Notes: a model not told the origin generated them from the letters alone. A stretch of DNA of 64,000 nt from Aestuariivirga sp. (GCA_030680855.1 JAUXUN010000057.1:1-64000); one strand, 5' to 3'; numbered from the stretch's first letter, positions 7,470 to 16,372 are shown. A program made the numbers and translations.

Positions 7470-8458
7470 TACGACACCTTCACCGGCTTGGCCGTTTTCC
7501 ACGATTCGGTTGCCGCGTCCGCAAGCTTCTGCGCCTGCAAGCCGTCATGGCCATTGGGCCGCGATGACGCGCCTTTCGCAATACCGTCAATGAAGTGGTT
7601 CACTTCATTGGCATAAGCCATGCCATAACGCTCCGTGAAGAAGTGCATGACAGGATCGCCCTTGAACCCGTCGCCATTGGCGAGCTCAACCGTGGTGTTA
7701 TGCACATTGCCGGCCCGCAACATGCCCTTTGAGCCATGCACTTCCATGCGCTGGTCATAACCATAGGTAGCGCGGCGCGAATTGGTGATCACGCAGATTT
7801 TGCCCGACGCCGTTTGCATCTGCACCGAGGCCGTATCCACATCGCCCGCTTCGCCAATGGCCTTGTCGACCAGCGAAGCGCCCAGCGCGTGAACAACAAC
7901 AAACTCCTCGCCCACCAGAAAGCGCGCCATGTCGAAATCATGAATCATCATGTCACGGTACAAGCCGCCGGAACCCTTGATGTAGTCAACCGGCGGCGGC
8001 GCCGGGTCGCGGCTGATAATGGTGGCGAGCTCCACACTGCCGATGTCGCCATTGCGGATGCGTTTTTCCAGGGCGGCGAAATTGGGATCAAAACGGCGAT
8101 TGAATCCGATCATCAGGTTTGACTTGTTCTTCTCAACCACCTTGAGGCAGCTCAGGATCCGCTCCACCGACAATGACACCGGCTTCTCGCAGAGAATGGC
8201 CTTGCCGGCGTTTGACGCCGCTTCAATCAGGTCCGCATGGGTGCCGGTGGGCGTCGCAATCAGGATCGCGTCAACTTCCTTCGATGCAATGATCTCTTCC
8301 ACGCTCGCGGTCTTTGCGCCCACCGTGGCCGCCAGATCGCCGGCCGCTTTCGCCATGGCATCGGCCACATAGGCGACCTTTGCCACCTTGGACGCGCCGA
8401 TCGTGGCGGTGTGAACTTTGCCAATCCGGCCTGCGCCGAGTATCCCGAACCTGATCAT
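7469..8458 (-). CDS. iolG: myo-inositol 2-dehydrogenase IolG
   Basis: A 329-residue Gfo/Idh/MocA protein: Rossmann motif GILGAGRIGKVH (5-16), EKP motif in AILCEKPVSLS, and the catalytic Asp-His pair in YRDMMIHDFDMARFL. The context, divergent from iolC-D-E-B, supports NAD-dependent oxidation of myo-inositol to 2-keto-myo-inositol (scyllo-inosose), the first step of the pathway. It shares a 143-base control region with iolC that carries two IolR-like boxes. Followed by an overlapping SDR gene. Confidence 0.9.
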   Translation of the reverse strand: MIRFGILGAGRIGKVHTATIGASKVAKVAYVADAMAKAAGDLAATVGAKTASVEEIIASKEVDAILIATPTGTHADLIEAASNAGKAILCEKPVSLSVERILSCLKVVEKNKSNLMIGFNRRFDPNFAALEKRIRNGDIGSVELATIISRDPAPPPVDYIKGSGGLYRDMMIHDFDMARFLVGEEFVVVHALGASLVDKAIGEAGDVDTASVQMQTASGKICVITNSRRATYGYDQRMEVHGSKGMLRAGNVHNTTVELANGDGFKGDPVMHFFTERYGMAYANEVNHFIDGIAKGASSRPNGHDGLQAQKLADAATESWKTAKPVKVS

Positions 8459-8521
8459 TTACCTCTCCCAAACACATAAAAACCGCCCAGGAAGCACTGA
8501 AAGGCCAACTTTGAGCGAAAC

Positions 8522-8565
8522 GGAACAAACATTCCAACTTGACTTCATTTTGGAATTGTTGTTTC
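8522..8565. promoter_or_regulatory. double IolR box in the iolG/iolC divergent control region
   Basis: Two copies of the GGAA-N6-TTCC palindrome lie 30 bases apart: GGAACAAACATTCC at 8522-8535 is perfect and GGAATTGTTGTTTC at 8552-8565 has one mismatch. A possible -35 TTGACT (8539-8544) sits between them, so both boxes could cover an iolC promoter. The spacing is close to three helical turns, placing both on one face of the DNA. They are also 64-107 bases upstream of iolG on the other strand. Confidence 0.65.
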
Positions 8566-8601
8566 GTCTTGTCAAGCAGTCAAAGCATCAAGGAGGCAGA
8601 A

Positions 8602-10518
8602 ATGGCGTCTGGAACCGGCAGCAAAGCCGCGCTCGACGTCATCACCGTGGGGCGTTGCTCCGTCGATCTCTACGGCCAGCAGATCGGTTCGCGGCTGGAA
8701 GACATCTCCTCCTTCGCCAAGTCCGTGGGCGGCTGCCCCTCCAACATCGCCATCGGCACCGCCCGCCTCGGCCTCAAATCCGCGGTCATCACCCGCGTCG
8801 GCGACGAGCAGATGGGGCGCTATGTGCACGAACAGATGGCCCGCGAAGGTGTGGCAACCCAGGGCATCACCACCGACCCGCAGCGGCTGACCTCGCTGGT
8901 CCTGCTCTCGGTTGAAAACGACAAGACCTTCCCGCTGATTTTCTACCGCGACAATTGCGCCGACAGCGCGCTCTGTGAAGCTGACATCGACGAAAAATTT
9001 GTGGCCTCCGCCGCCGCCCTGCTGGTGACCGGCACCCATTTTGCGAGGCCCCTGAATGATGCGGCCCAGCGCAAGGCCATGAGAATCGCCAAGGCGAACG
9101 GCCGCAAGATCTGTTTCGACATCGACTACCGCCCCAATCTCTGGGGTCTCGCCGGCCATGGCGCCGGCGAAGAGCGCTACATCAAGTCCGACAAGGTCTC
9201 CGAACACATCAAGACGGTTCTCCCTGACTGTGACCTGATCGTTGGCACGGAAGAAGAGGTTCACATTGCCGCCGGCAGTGAGGACACTTTGACCGCGCTG
9301 AAAACGATCAGGTCTCTTTCTTCGGCGACCATCGTCTTGAAGCGCGGTCCCATGGGCTGCGCGGTCTATCCCGGCGCCATTCCCAACCGCCTGGAAGATG
9401 GCATTGTCGGCCAGGGCTTTCCCATTGAGGTTTACAATGTGCTGGGCGCCGGCGATGCCTTCTTCTCCGGTTTCCTGCGCGGCTGGCTGAAGAACGAGCC
9501 GCTCGAAACCTGCGCCACCTATGCCAATGCCTGCGGGGCCTTTGCCGTGTCGCGACTCCTCTGCTCGCCTGAAATCCCCACCTGGGATGAACTTCAGTAT
9601 TTCCTCAAACACGGCAGCCCGCACAAGGCCTTGCGCAAGGACGAAGCCATCAATCACGTGCATTGGGCAACGACCCGGCGCGAACAGCCACCGAAACTTC
9701 TGGCGCTGGCCATCGACCACCGCATTCAGCTGGAAGCCATCGCCGACAACGCGGGAGCGCCCCACGAGCGCATTGCCCCGTTCAAGCGCCTCGCCATTGC
9801 AGCAATTGGAAGAGTAGCAAACGGCAGACCGGGCTTCGGAACGCTGCTGGATGATACCTATGGCCGGGATGCCATGTTTGATGCGGCCAAGCTGGGCCTC
9901 TGGGTCGCGCGTCCTCTTGAACAGCCGGGTTCTCGGCCCCTGCGCTTTGAATTTACCCAGGACGTAGGTGCAAGACTTGTCGAATGGCCCGTCACCCACA
10001 CCATCAAGTGCCTCGCCTTCTATCATCCCGATGATCCCGCTGAGCTCAAAACCGAGCAAGCGCAAAAGCTGCGCACCCTTTATGAAGCCGCACGAAAAAT
10101 CGGCCGCGAACTGCTGGTTGAAATAATCTGCGGCAAGCATGGCAGCGTGAAAGACGACACGGTTTCGCGCGCCCTTGCCGAACTCTATGCCCTTGGCATC
10201 AAGCCCGACTGGTGGAAGCTGGAGCCGCAGGCCAATGCCGCCGCCTGGGACAATATCGAGAACGTCATCAAGGCCAATGACCCCTATTGCCGCGGCATTG
10301 TCTTGTTGGGCCTAGATGCGCCAGAAGATGATCTGGCCCGCGCTTTTGCAACAACCGCCGGCCATTCGACTATCAAGGGTTTTGCCGTGGGCCGCACGAT
10401 TTTCAGCGGCGCCGCGGAAAGCTGGTTGGCCGGAAAAATTGACGATACCAAAGCAACATCGGAAATGGCGGAACGCTTTGCCAATCTGGTAAATGTCTGG
10501 AATAAATCGCATGCGTAA
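8602..10518 (+). CDS. iolC: 5-dehydro-2-deoxygluconokinase IolC fused to DUF2090
   Basis: A 638-residue two-domain protein. Residues about 10-330 form a PfkB-type sugar kinase (SVGGCPSNIAIGTARLGL near the start; the anion-hole motif NVLGAGDAFFSGF near residue 285) that phosphorylates 2-deoxy-5-keto-gluconate. From about residue 350 to the end is DUF2090, with LALAIDHRIQLE, PDWWKLEP and IKGFAVGRTIF, resembling class I aldolases of the LacD/IolJ group. The fusion is known in rhizobial IolC. No separate iolJ is seen in the locus, so the second domain may do the aldolase step; that is inference. The start is ATG 8602 after AAGGAGG, not the upstream ORF start at 8539. Confidence 0.9.
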   Translation: MASGTGSKAALDVITVGRCSVDLYGQQIGSRLEDISSFAKSVGGCPSNIAIGTARLGLKSAVITRVGDEQMGRYVHEQMAREGVATQGITTDPQRLTSLVLLSVENDKTFPLIFYRDNCADSALCEADIDEKFVASAAALLVTGTHFARPLNDAAQRKAMRIAKANGRKICFDIDYRPNLWGLAGHGAGEERYIKSDKVSEHIKTVLPDCDLIVGTEEEVHIAAGSEDTLTALKTIRSLSSATIVLKRGPMGCAVYPGAIPNRLEDGIVGQGFPIEVYNVLGAGDAFFSGFLRGWLKNEPLETCATYANACGAFAVSRLLCSPEIPTWDELQYFLKHGSPHKALRKDEAINHVHWATTRREQPPKLLALAIDHRIQLEAIADNAGAPHERIAPFKRLAIAAIGRVANGRPGFGTLLDDTYGRDAMFDAAKLGLWVARPLEQPGSRPLRFEFTQDVGARLVEWPVTHTIKCLAFYHPDDPAELKTEQAQKLRTLYEAARKIGRELLVEIICGKHGSVKDDTVSRALAELYALGIKPDWWKLEPQANAAAWDNIENVIKANDPYCRGIVLLGLDAPEDDLARAFATTAGHSTIKGFAVGRTIFSGAAESWLAGKIDDTKATSEMAERFANLVNVWNKSHA

Positions 10519-10520
10519 TT

Positions 10521-10672
10521 CGCCCTCTCCCGTGCGCCTTCGCATGGGAGAGGGTGCCCGAAGGCCGGATGAGGGCTCTTGGATGAAGATGTGGATATCT
10601 GAAACTGCCGCAACGAAGGTGCCCTCATCCGGCCTTCGGCCACCTTCTCCCATCCTTCGGATGGGAGAAGGC
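10521..10672. repeat. long imperfect inverted repeat between iolC and iolD
   Basis: Arm one (about 10521-10575) and arm two (10621-10671) are near-complementary and each contains its own smaller hairpin: CCCTCTCCC...GGGAGAGGG in arm one and CCTTCTCCCAT...ATGGGAGAAGG in arm two, plus a shared GGCCGGATGAGGGC / GCCCTCATCCGGCC core. The loop between the arms is about 45 bases. The wording resembles REP-like palindromes dispersed in rhizobial genomes. It separates iolC from iolD without a T-tract and would form a large RNA structure in the operon transcript just before the iolD ribosome site. Confidence 0.75.
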
Positions 10673-10695
10673 CAATATTTACAAGGAGCCGCCCC

Positions 10696-12549
10696 ATGGG
10701 CAAGACCATCCGCCTGACCACTGCGCAAGCCCTGGTGAAATTTCTCACCCGCCAGATGACCCTGGTCGACGGCAGAAAGCTGCCGATCTTCGCCGGCGTC
10801 TGGGCCATTTTCGGTCATGGCAATGTGGTGGGCATTGGCGAGGCCCTCTATGGCGTCCGCAAGGAACTGCCGACTTACCGCGCCCATAATGAACAGGCCA
10901 TGGCCCATGCGGCCATTGCCTTTGCCAAGGGCTCGCGCCGCCGCCGCATGATGGCCTGCACTTCGTCCATCGGCCCCGGCGCTTTAAACATGGTGACCGC
11001 CGCCGCCGTGGCCCATGTGAACCGCGTGCCGCTGTTGCTCTTGCCCGGCGATGTCTTCGCCAACCGTCTGCCCGATCCCGTATTGCAGCAGGTGGAAGAT
11101 TTTGGCGACGGCACAATTTCGGTGAATGACTGCTTCAAGCCCGTATCACGCTACTTCGACCGCATTGCGCGGCCCGAACAACTGATCCCCGCCCTCAACC
11201 GCGCCATGGTGGTGCTCACCGACCCGTCCGACTGCGGCCCCGTGACCCTCTCCATGTGCCAGGACACGCAGGCCGAAGCCTATGACTATCCCGAAAGCTT
11301 CTTCGAGGAAAAAATATGGGGCACCCGCCGCATCCGCCCTGATGAGGATGAACTGACTGAAGCCGTCCGTATACTGAAGAATGCCAGGAAGCCCGTGATC
11401 ATCGCCGGCGGCGGCGTTCTGTTTTCGGAAGCCTCCGCCACGCTGGCAAAGTTTGCCGAAGCCCACGGCATTCCCGTGGTTGAAACCCAGGGCGGAAAAT
11501 CCTCCCTGCCCTTCACCCACAGTTTGAACATGGGTGCGGTGGGCGTGACCGGCACCGGCGCTTCCAACGCGGTGTGCGAAGACGCCGATGTGGTTCTTGC
11601 CGTCGGCACGCGACTGCAGGATTTCACCACCGGCTCCTGGGCCCTGTTCAAGAATGACAAGAAAACCATCATTGGCCTCAACACCCAGGTTTTCGATGCC
11701 ACCAAGCACCGCGCCCTGCCCTTGATTGCGGACGCGCGCGTAGGCCTTGAGGAACTCTCCATAAATCTCGGCAAGTGGGTAGCGCCTGCCGCCTGGACCA
11801 AAGCGGCGCAAAGCGGATTTGCCGCCTGGATGAAAATCGCAAACAAATATACCGATGCAAGCAATGTGGAGCTTCCTGCCGATTCGCAGGTAATCGGCGC
11901 CGTGCAGCGCGCCCTCGGCCGCGACATTTCCGTTCTCTGCGCCTCGGGCGGCCTTCCCGGCGAACTGCACAAGCTCTGGCAGGCGGGCCCGCCCTCATCC
12001 TACCACATGGAATACGGCTTCTCCTGCATGGGCTATGAAATTGCCGGCGGCATCGGCCTGAAGATGGCCCAGCCCAGCCGCGAAGTTGTGGTTATGGTGG
12101 GCGACGGCTCCTATCTCATGATGAATTCCGAGCTCGCCACTTCGGTGATGCTCGGCGTGAAACTTATCGTGGTGCTGCTCGACAACCGCGGCTACGGCTG
12201 CATCAACCGCCTGCAGCATGCCTCAGGCGGCGAGCGCTTCAACAACCTGTTTGACTACAACACGGTGCAGGAAGTTTCCCCCGACATTGATTTCGCCGCC
12301 CACGGCAAAAGCCTCGGGGCGATTTCAGAAAAGGTGTCGTCCCTCGCCGATCTTGAGCGCGCCCTGAAGAAGGCCAGGAGCAACACCCGCACTACTTTCA
12401 TCGTGATTGATACGGACCCGATGAAAACCACCGATGCCGGCGGCCATTGGTGGGATGTGGCCATCCCCGAAGTCTCGACGCGGAGCCAGGTGCGCGCCGC
12501 GCGCAAGAATTATGACAAGGCGAAAGCCAAGCAACGCATCGGCAATTGA
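10696..12549 (+). CDS. iolD: 3D-(3,5/4)-trihydroxycyclohexane-1,2-dione hydrolase IolD
   Basis: A 617-residue thiamine-diphosphate enzyme that opens the ring of trihydroxycyclohexanedione to 5-deoxy-glucuronate. The N-terminal PYR domain contains the conserved Glu region YRAHNEQAMAHAAIAFAKG, and the C-terminal PP domain contains the ThDP/Mg motif MVGDGSYLMMNSELATS ending with LLDNRGYG. A central domain (about 215-340) has the DHS-like fold signature VIIAGGGVLFSEA. Length and order match IolD of Bacillus and rhizobia. It has AAGGAG nine bases before ATG. It lies downstream of a large inverted repeat, which may uncouple its expression from iolC. Confidence 0.93.
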   Translation: MGKTIRLTTAQALVKFLTRQMTLVDGRKLPIFAGVWAIFGHGNVVGIGEALYGVRKELPTYRAHNEQAMAHAAIAFAKGSRRRRMMACTSSIGPGALNMVTAAAVAHVNRVPLLLLPGDVFANRLPDPVLQQVEDFGDGTISVNDCFKPVSRYFDRIARPEQLIPALNRAMVVLTDPSDCGPVTLSMCQDTQAEAYDYPESFFEEKIWGTRRIRPDEDELTEAVRILKNARKPVIIAGGGVLFSEASATLAKFAEAHGIPVVETQGGKSSLPFTHSLNMGAVGVTGTGASNAVCEDADVVLAVGTRLQDFTTGSWALFKNDKKTIIGLNTQVFDATKHRALPLIADARVGLEELSINLGKWVAPAAWTKAAQSGFAAWMKIANKYTDASNVELPADSQVIGAVQRALGRDISVLCASGGLPGELHKLWQAGPPSSYHMEYGFSCMGYEIAGGIGLKMAQPSREVVVMVGDGSYLMMNSELATSVMLGVKLIVVLLDNRGYGCINRLQHASGGERFNNLFDYNTVQEVSPDIDFAAHGKSLGAISEKVSSLADLERALKKARSNTRTTFIVIDTDPMKTTDAGGHWWDVAIPEVSTRSQVRAARKNYDKAKAKQRIGN

Positions 12550-12564
12550 GAGAGAAGCAGACCT

Positions 12565-13449
12565 ATGACAATACGGATCGGAGCCAACCCCATCGGGTGG
12601 TCCAATGACGACATGCAGGAAATCGGCGGCTGGATTCCACTGGAGCAATGCCTGAGCGAAGCCAAGGCGGCGGGTTTTCAGGGCATGGAGCTAGGCAACA
12701 AGTTTCCGCGTGTAGCCACTAAGCTGCGTCCCATTCTTGATGCCCATGGCCTGGTGCTGGTGGGCGGCTGGTATTCCACCTTCCTGCTGGAGCACGATGC
12801 CGAAACCGAATTCGCAAAATCCACGGATCACCGCAAGCTCTTGAAAGCCATGGGCACCAATGTGTTCATTGTGGCGGAATGCACCAACACGGTTCACGGC
12901 AACAGGACTGCGCCACTTTCCACCCGCCCGGTGATGACCGAAGCCCAGTGGAAAACCTTTACCACACGCCTCACCAAGCTTGCCGAACTGCTGAAGGCCG
13001 ACGGCTTCCAGCTTGCCTATCACCACCACATGGGAACCGTGGTGCAGACCGCCGCCGAGATTGACCGTCTGGTGCGGGAAACCGGCGAGGCCGTTAACCT
13101 CCTGCTCGATACGGGACATGCCACCTGGGGCGGTGATGATCCGGTCAGGCTGGCCAGAACCTACAAGAAACGCATTAGCCATGTGCACTGCAAGGATGTG
13201 CGCCTTGCCGTGAAGGCTGAATCGGACAAACACGACTGGTCGTTCCTAGACAGCGTGCTGGCCGGCGTTTACACCGTGCCGGGCGACGGCTCCATTGACT
13301 ATGTTTCGGTTTTCAAGGAACTTAAGGGCTACAGCGGCTGGGTTGTGGTTGAGGCCGAGCAGGATCCGGAAAAGGCACCGCCCGCAAAATATGCTAAGCT
13401 GGGATGCGACAATCTTAAGCGTTTCTTGAAAGAGGCTGGCCTGAGCTGA
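12565..13449 (+). CDS. iolE: myo-inosose-2 dehydratase IolE
   Basis: A 294-residue TIM-barrel protein of the xylose-isomerase-like AP-endonuclease family 2. It starts with the IolE-typical IGANPIGWSNDDMQEIGG, and metal-binding residues are expected in LAYHHHMGTVVQ, LLLDTGHATWGGDD, SHVHCKDVRL and VVVEAEQDPEKA. It removes water from 2-keto-myo-inositol to give the trihydroxycyclohexanedione used by IolD. The gene follows iolD by 15 bases with GAGAGAAG as ribosome site and abuts iolB. Confidence 0.93.
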   Translation: MTIRIGANPIGWSNDDMQEIGGWIPLEQCLSEAKAAGFQGMELGNKFPRVATKLRPILDAHGLVLVGGWYSTFLLEHDAETEFAKSTDHRKLLKAMGTNVFIVAECTNTVHGNRTAPLSTRPVMTEAQWKTFTTRLTKLAELLKADGFQLAYHHHMGTVVQTAAEIDRLVRETGEAVNLLLDTGHATWGGDDPVRLARTYKKRISHVHCKDVRLAVKAESDKHDWSFLDSVLAGVYTVPGDGSIDYVSVFKELKGYSGWVVVEAEQDPEKAPPAKYAKLGCDNLKRFLKEAGLS

Positions 13450-14244
13450 ATGTCTCCACTTCTTGTAAAACCCCGCGCCGGCGGCGGCCGGGTGCATCAC
13501 GTGACGCCGAAGACGGCGCGCTGGACCTATGTGGGCTTCGACCTGTGGAAGCGCAAAGCGGGCGAACTGGCCACCGGCACCGATGGCGACCGCGAAACCT
13601 GCCTGGTTTTTATCAGCGGCCGCGGCAGCGTGCGCGTGGGTTCCGAGGAATATGGCATTCTCGGCGGCAGAAGCTCGCCTTTTGAGGGCAGGCCCTGGTC
13701 CGTCTACGTGCCCCCTGGCATGGTCTGGTCGGTCGAGGCAACGGAAGATCTGGTGCTGGCCGTATGTTCAGCTCCAGGCAAGGGAAAATTCCCGCCGCGC
13801 GTGATCGCCCCCGATTTGCTTGTGCAGGAAACCCGAGGCAAGGGCTCCAATGTGCGCCATGTCATCAATATCCTGCCAGAATGGGAAATGGCCGAAAATC
13901 TTCTGGTGGTGGAAGTGCTGACGCCCGCAGGCAATACCTCGTCCTATCCGCCCCACAAGCATGACGAAGACAAGCTGCCTCACGAGTCGGCGTTGGAAGA
14001 AACCTATTATCACCGGATCAATCCGCCCCAGGGCTTTGCCTTCCAGCGGGTTTACACCGATGACCGCGAACTTGATGAGGCCATGGCGGTGGAAGATGGC
14101 GACGTGACCCTGGTGCCCAGGGGCTATCATCCTTGCGCGGCAATCCATGGTTATGAGCTGTATTACCTCAACGTCATGGCTGGCCCCCGGCGAACCTGGA
14201 AATTCCACAACGCCAAGGAACACGAATGGCTGCTGAAGGCGTAG
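13450..14244 (+). CDS. iolB: 5-deoxy-glucuronate isomerase IolB
   Basis: A 264-residue cupin-fold protein. The metal-binding cupin motif is seen in SYPPHKHDEDKLPHESALEE, and a second conserved part reads VPRGYHPCAAIHGYELYYLNVMAGP, typical of IolB. It isomerises 5-deoxy-glucuronate to 2-deoxy-5-keto-gluconate, the substrate of IolC. ATG follows directly on the iolE stop (TGA-ATG), so translation is coupled. It is the last gene of the iolCDEB operon and is followed by hairpins before the convergent oxidoreductase. Confidence 0.93.
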   Translation: MSPLLVKPRAGGGRVHHVTPKTARWTYVGFDLWKRKAGELATGTDGDRETCLVFISGRGSVRVGSEEYGILGGRSSPFEGRPWSVYVPPGMVWSVEATEDLVLAVCSAPGKGKFPPRVIAPDLLVQETRGKGSNVRHVINILPEWEMAENLLVVEVLTPAGNTSSYPPHKHDEDKLPHESALEETYYHRINPPQGFAFQRVYTDDRELDEAMAVEDGDVTLVPRGYHPCAAIHGYELYYLNVMAGPRRTWKFHNAKEHEWLLKA

Positions 14245-14245
14245 C

Positions 14246-14297
14246 GCGCTTCGCCGAAAGGGAAGCGCTCCGGTGAATTAATCCGCTTACTGATTAA
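14246..14297. terminator. two hairpins in the convergent gap after iolB
   Basis: GCGCTTC (14246-14252) pairs with GAAGCGC (14262-14268) over a nine-base loop, and TTAATC (14278-14283) pairs with GATTAA (14292-14297). They lie just after the iolB stop and before the end of the convergent oxidoreductase gene. No T-tract follows on either strand, so intrinsic termination is not certain; they may simply protect 3' ends. Confidence 0.35.
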
Positions 14298-14318
14298 CGG
14301 AACCGCCGCCGCTCCCGT

Positions 14319-15647
14319 TCAGGCGGCTGCCTCATGAAACCGTGCATCGGCCTGATCGAGGCGCTTGCGAATCTGCGTCACGATCAATGACTCATCGGGC
14401 ACGCAATTGTCATAGGTGAGATAGTCTCCGGCTTTCACCAGCTTAACTATCCGCGCCCTTTCCGCGAGCCCCAGTGGCACCGCATTGCTGCTTCGCGCCT
14501 GTGCCGCCGTCATGGCCCAGGCGCGGTATTCCGTCTCGCCGATCTTGCCCAGGGTTTCTCCCGCGTTGAGATCGCGCTTGGCAACCGTGATGGCTTCCGC
14601 CACCGGATGGTCAAGCGGCGCCATGTCGGCCCGGCCGTGGAGCACTGCCTTTGCCGCCGAAAGTGGCACTTCGAGACTGGTAAGATGATAGGGCCGCATG
14701 ATGGAAAAGAACGGGCCCTTGCCTACTTTCAAATCAACCATGCGCTCCAGCACGCGCGGGTGATCGGTTTCCACGATGCAGAACACCCCGGGCGCCACAC
14801 CCTTGCCGATGGAATAATCCACGCAGCCGGATCTCGACAGAACCCCGCCATGCGATTTCGGCACCAGCACCGAACTCAGTTCTTCGCGCGTGGCGGCAGG
14901 TCCGTGCATGCCCGGCACATCAGGCACAAGCCCGGTGCAATTGGCAATCGCCACCATTTCAATCATTGTCTTGGAGCCGTCTACGAATTCAACCAGCATG
15001 CGGGCATTCATGTTGCGGGCCCGCGCCTCCGCCTCATATTCTTTTGGCACCGCGTCAAACTTCAGCGGATTGTTCTTGCCCTTGCCGGCACAAACAATTT
15101 TCAATCCCAGCGATTGCGCAAAGCCGATGAGCTCCAGGGCGCAGGCCGGTTCATCGCCCATGGCACCTGTATAGACAACACCCGCGCTCCCGGCTTGCGC
15201 CTTGAGATGGCGGCCGATGGTGATGTCGGCTTCCACATTCAGCATCACGACATGCTTGCCATTGTGAATGGCATCAAGCGCAAAGCGTGTGCCCACATTC
15301 GGATTGCCCGTGGCATCAATCACCACATCAATGCGTCCCGCCGCAACCAGCGCGGAAAGATCATCGGTGATCGCCAGCCGCCCGCGCTCAATGGCGCGGT
15401 CAATGTCGCCCGCTGACTTCGCCATGACAAGCTGTTCGCGCCCGTGCCCGGCAAGGAGTGCTGCATCAACCGCACGATCCGCATTCACTTCTGAAATGGC
15501 GCCAAGCCGCAATCCCGGCATGAGCGAGAGCTGCACTACGATGTCGGTTCCCATCTGCCCCGCCCCTGCAAGTCCGATGGTGACAGGCTTTCCCGTTTCG
15601 GCGCGCGCTTTCAGTTCAGTGACGAGCGCCGAAACATTGGCAATCAT
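14319..15647 (-). CDS. NAD(P)-binding homoserine-dehydrogenase-like oxidoreductase with SAF domain
   Basis: A 442-residue protein. The N-terminal Rossmann fold has TIGLAGAGQMGTD (residues 23-35), followed by a VVIDATGNPNVGTRFALDAI segment like homoserine dehydrogenase, and a central catalytic-like part. The C-terminal 90 residues (AVAEAITVAKRDLNAGETLGKIG onward) look like a SAF domain, which is why such proteins are often misnamed flagellar FlgA. Biochemical function is not known to me. Its ATG overlaps the stop of the aldolase gene by four bases (ATGA), and an FGGY kinase is divergent, so a role in breakdown of an unusual sugar or polyol is inferred. Confidence 0.75.
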   Translation of the reverse strand: MIANVSALVTELKARAETGKPVTIGLAGAGQMGTDIVVQLSLMPGLRLGAISEVNADRAVDAALLAGHGREQLVMAKSAGDIDRAIERGRLAITDDLSALVAAGRIDVVIDATGNPNVGTRFALDAIHNGKHVVMLNVEADITIGRHLKAQAGSAGVVYTGAMGDEPACALELIGFAQSLGLKIVCAGKGKNNPLKFDAVPKEYEAEARARNMNARMLVEFVDGSKTMIEMVAIANCTGLVPDVPGMHGPAATREELSSVLVPKSHGGVLSRSGCVDYSIGKGVAPGVFCIVETDHPRVLERMVDLKVGKGPFFSIMRPYHLTSLEVPLSAAKAVLHGRADMAPLDHPVAEAITVAKRDLNAGETLGKIGETEYRAWAMTAAQARSSNAVPLGLAERARIVKLVKAGDYLTYDNCVPDESLIVTQIRKRLDQADARFHEAAA

Positions 15648-16372
15648 GACTTGCCTTTCTTCTTGCTCTTAGGCGGCAACAGGCGCGGCGCGAGAACCGC
15701 AGGAATGTCGCCTTTCACCATGTCGCCCGCTTGCTTGCCATAGGTTTTGAAGCGCTTGAGCACGCTCGCCATCTGCGCCTCGTCCAGAATGACCGGCTTC
15801 CCCGCCAGCCCCGCCGCCCAAAACTGGTGGCACAGGTGTTCAATTTCACCCGCCAGCCACAGGGCCTTGGCCAAGGTTGGCCCAAAACAAATCTGCCCAT
15901 GATTGGCAAGCAGGCAGCCCGTGCGCCCTTCCATTGCCTTCAGCATGGTATCCGAAAGTTCCTGGGTGCCAAATTCCGCATAGTCCGAAACGCGCAGGCT
16001 CGTGCCGCCGGTCACGCCGATCATGTAATGGAACGCCGGCACTTCCCGGCGCAGGCAGGCGAGGGCCGTTGCATAAGTGGAATGCACGTGCACGATGGCC
16101 TTGGCTTCGGGGCGCGCCCGGAAAATATCCATATGCATGCGCCATTCGGTGGAAGGCAGATAGTCCCCGCGATAATTGCCCTCAAGATCCATTTCGACGA
16201 CATGGGCGGGTTTCATCTTGTCATAAACAATTCCCGAGGCGGTAATGAGAAACCCCCCGTCGCAGCGCACGCTGACGTTGCCGGAGGTTCCCTGGTTAAT
16301 TCCGTCCGCGTTCATTTTCAGGCAGGTTTCTATCACCTCGCGGCGCAGGTCGAGATGCTTCAGCTTTTTCAT
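15644..16372 (-). CDS. class II aldolase/adducin-family protein, fuculose-phosphate aldolase-like
   Basis: A 242-residue class II aldolase. Seen in order: QGTSGNVSVR (phosphate-binding), FLITASGIVYDKM, STEWRMHMDIFR (catalytic Glu position), and the zinc HxH in AIVHVHSTYATALACLR, with a third His in LLANHGQICFG. These are the ligands of L-fuculose/L-ribulose phosphate aldolases and epimerases. The C-terminus adds a lysine-rich tail. It is first in a two-gene operon with the SAF oxidoreductase, divergent from the kinase by 74 bases. The natural substrate, probably a ketose 1- or 5-phosphate made by that kinase, is inferred. Confidence 0.82.
   Translation of the reverse strand: MKKLKHLDLRREVIETCLKMNADGINQGTSGNVSVRCDGGFLITASGIVYDKMKPAHVVEMDLEGNYRGDYLPSTEWRMHMDIFRARPEAKAIVHVHSTYATALACLRREVPAFHYMIGVTGGTSLRVSDYAEFGTQELSDTMLKAMEGRTGCLLANHGQICFGPTLAKALWLAGEIEHLCHQFWAAGLAGKPVILDEAQMASVLKRFKTYGKQAGDMVKGDIPAVLAPRLLPPKSKKKGKS

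Noticed and set aside
8572-10140. Open frame of 522 codons on the minus strand opposite iolC
   Set aside because: It is antisense to a well-supported gene, has the Gly/Arg/Ala-rich composition of a shadow frame in GC-rich DNA and shows no domain.
11146-11970. Open frame of 274 codons on the minus strand opposite iolD
   Set aside because: Antisense shadow of iolD with no recognisable motif or ribosome site.
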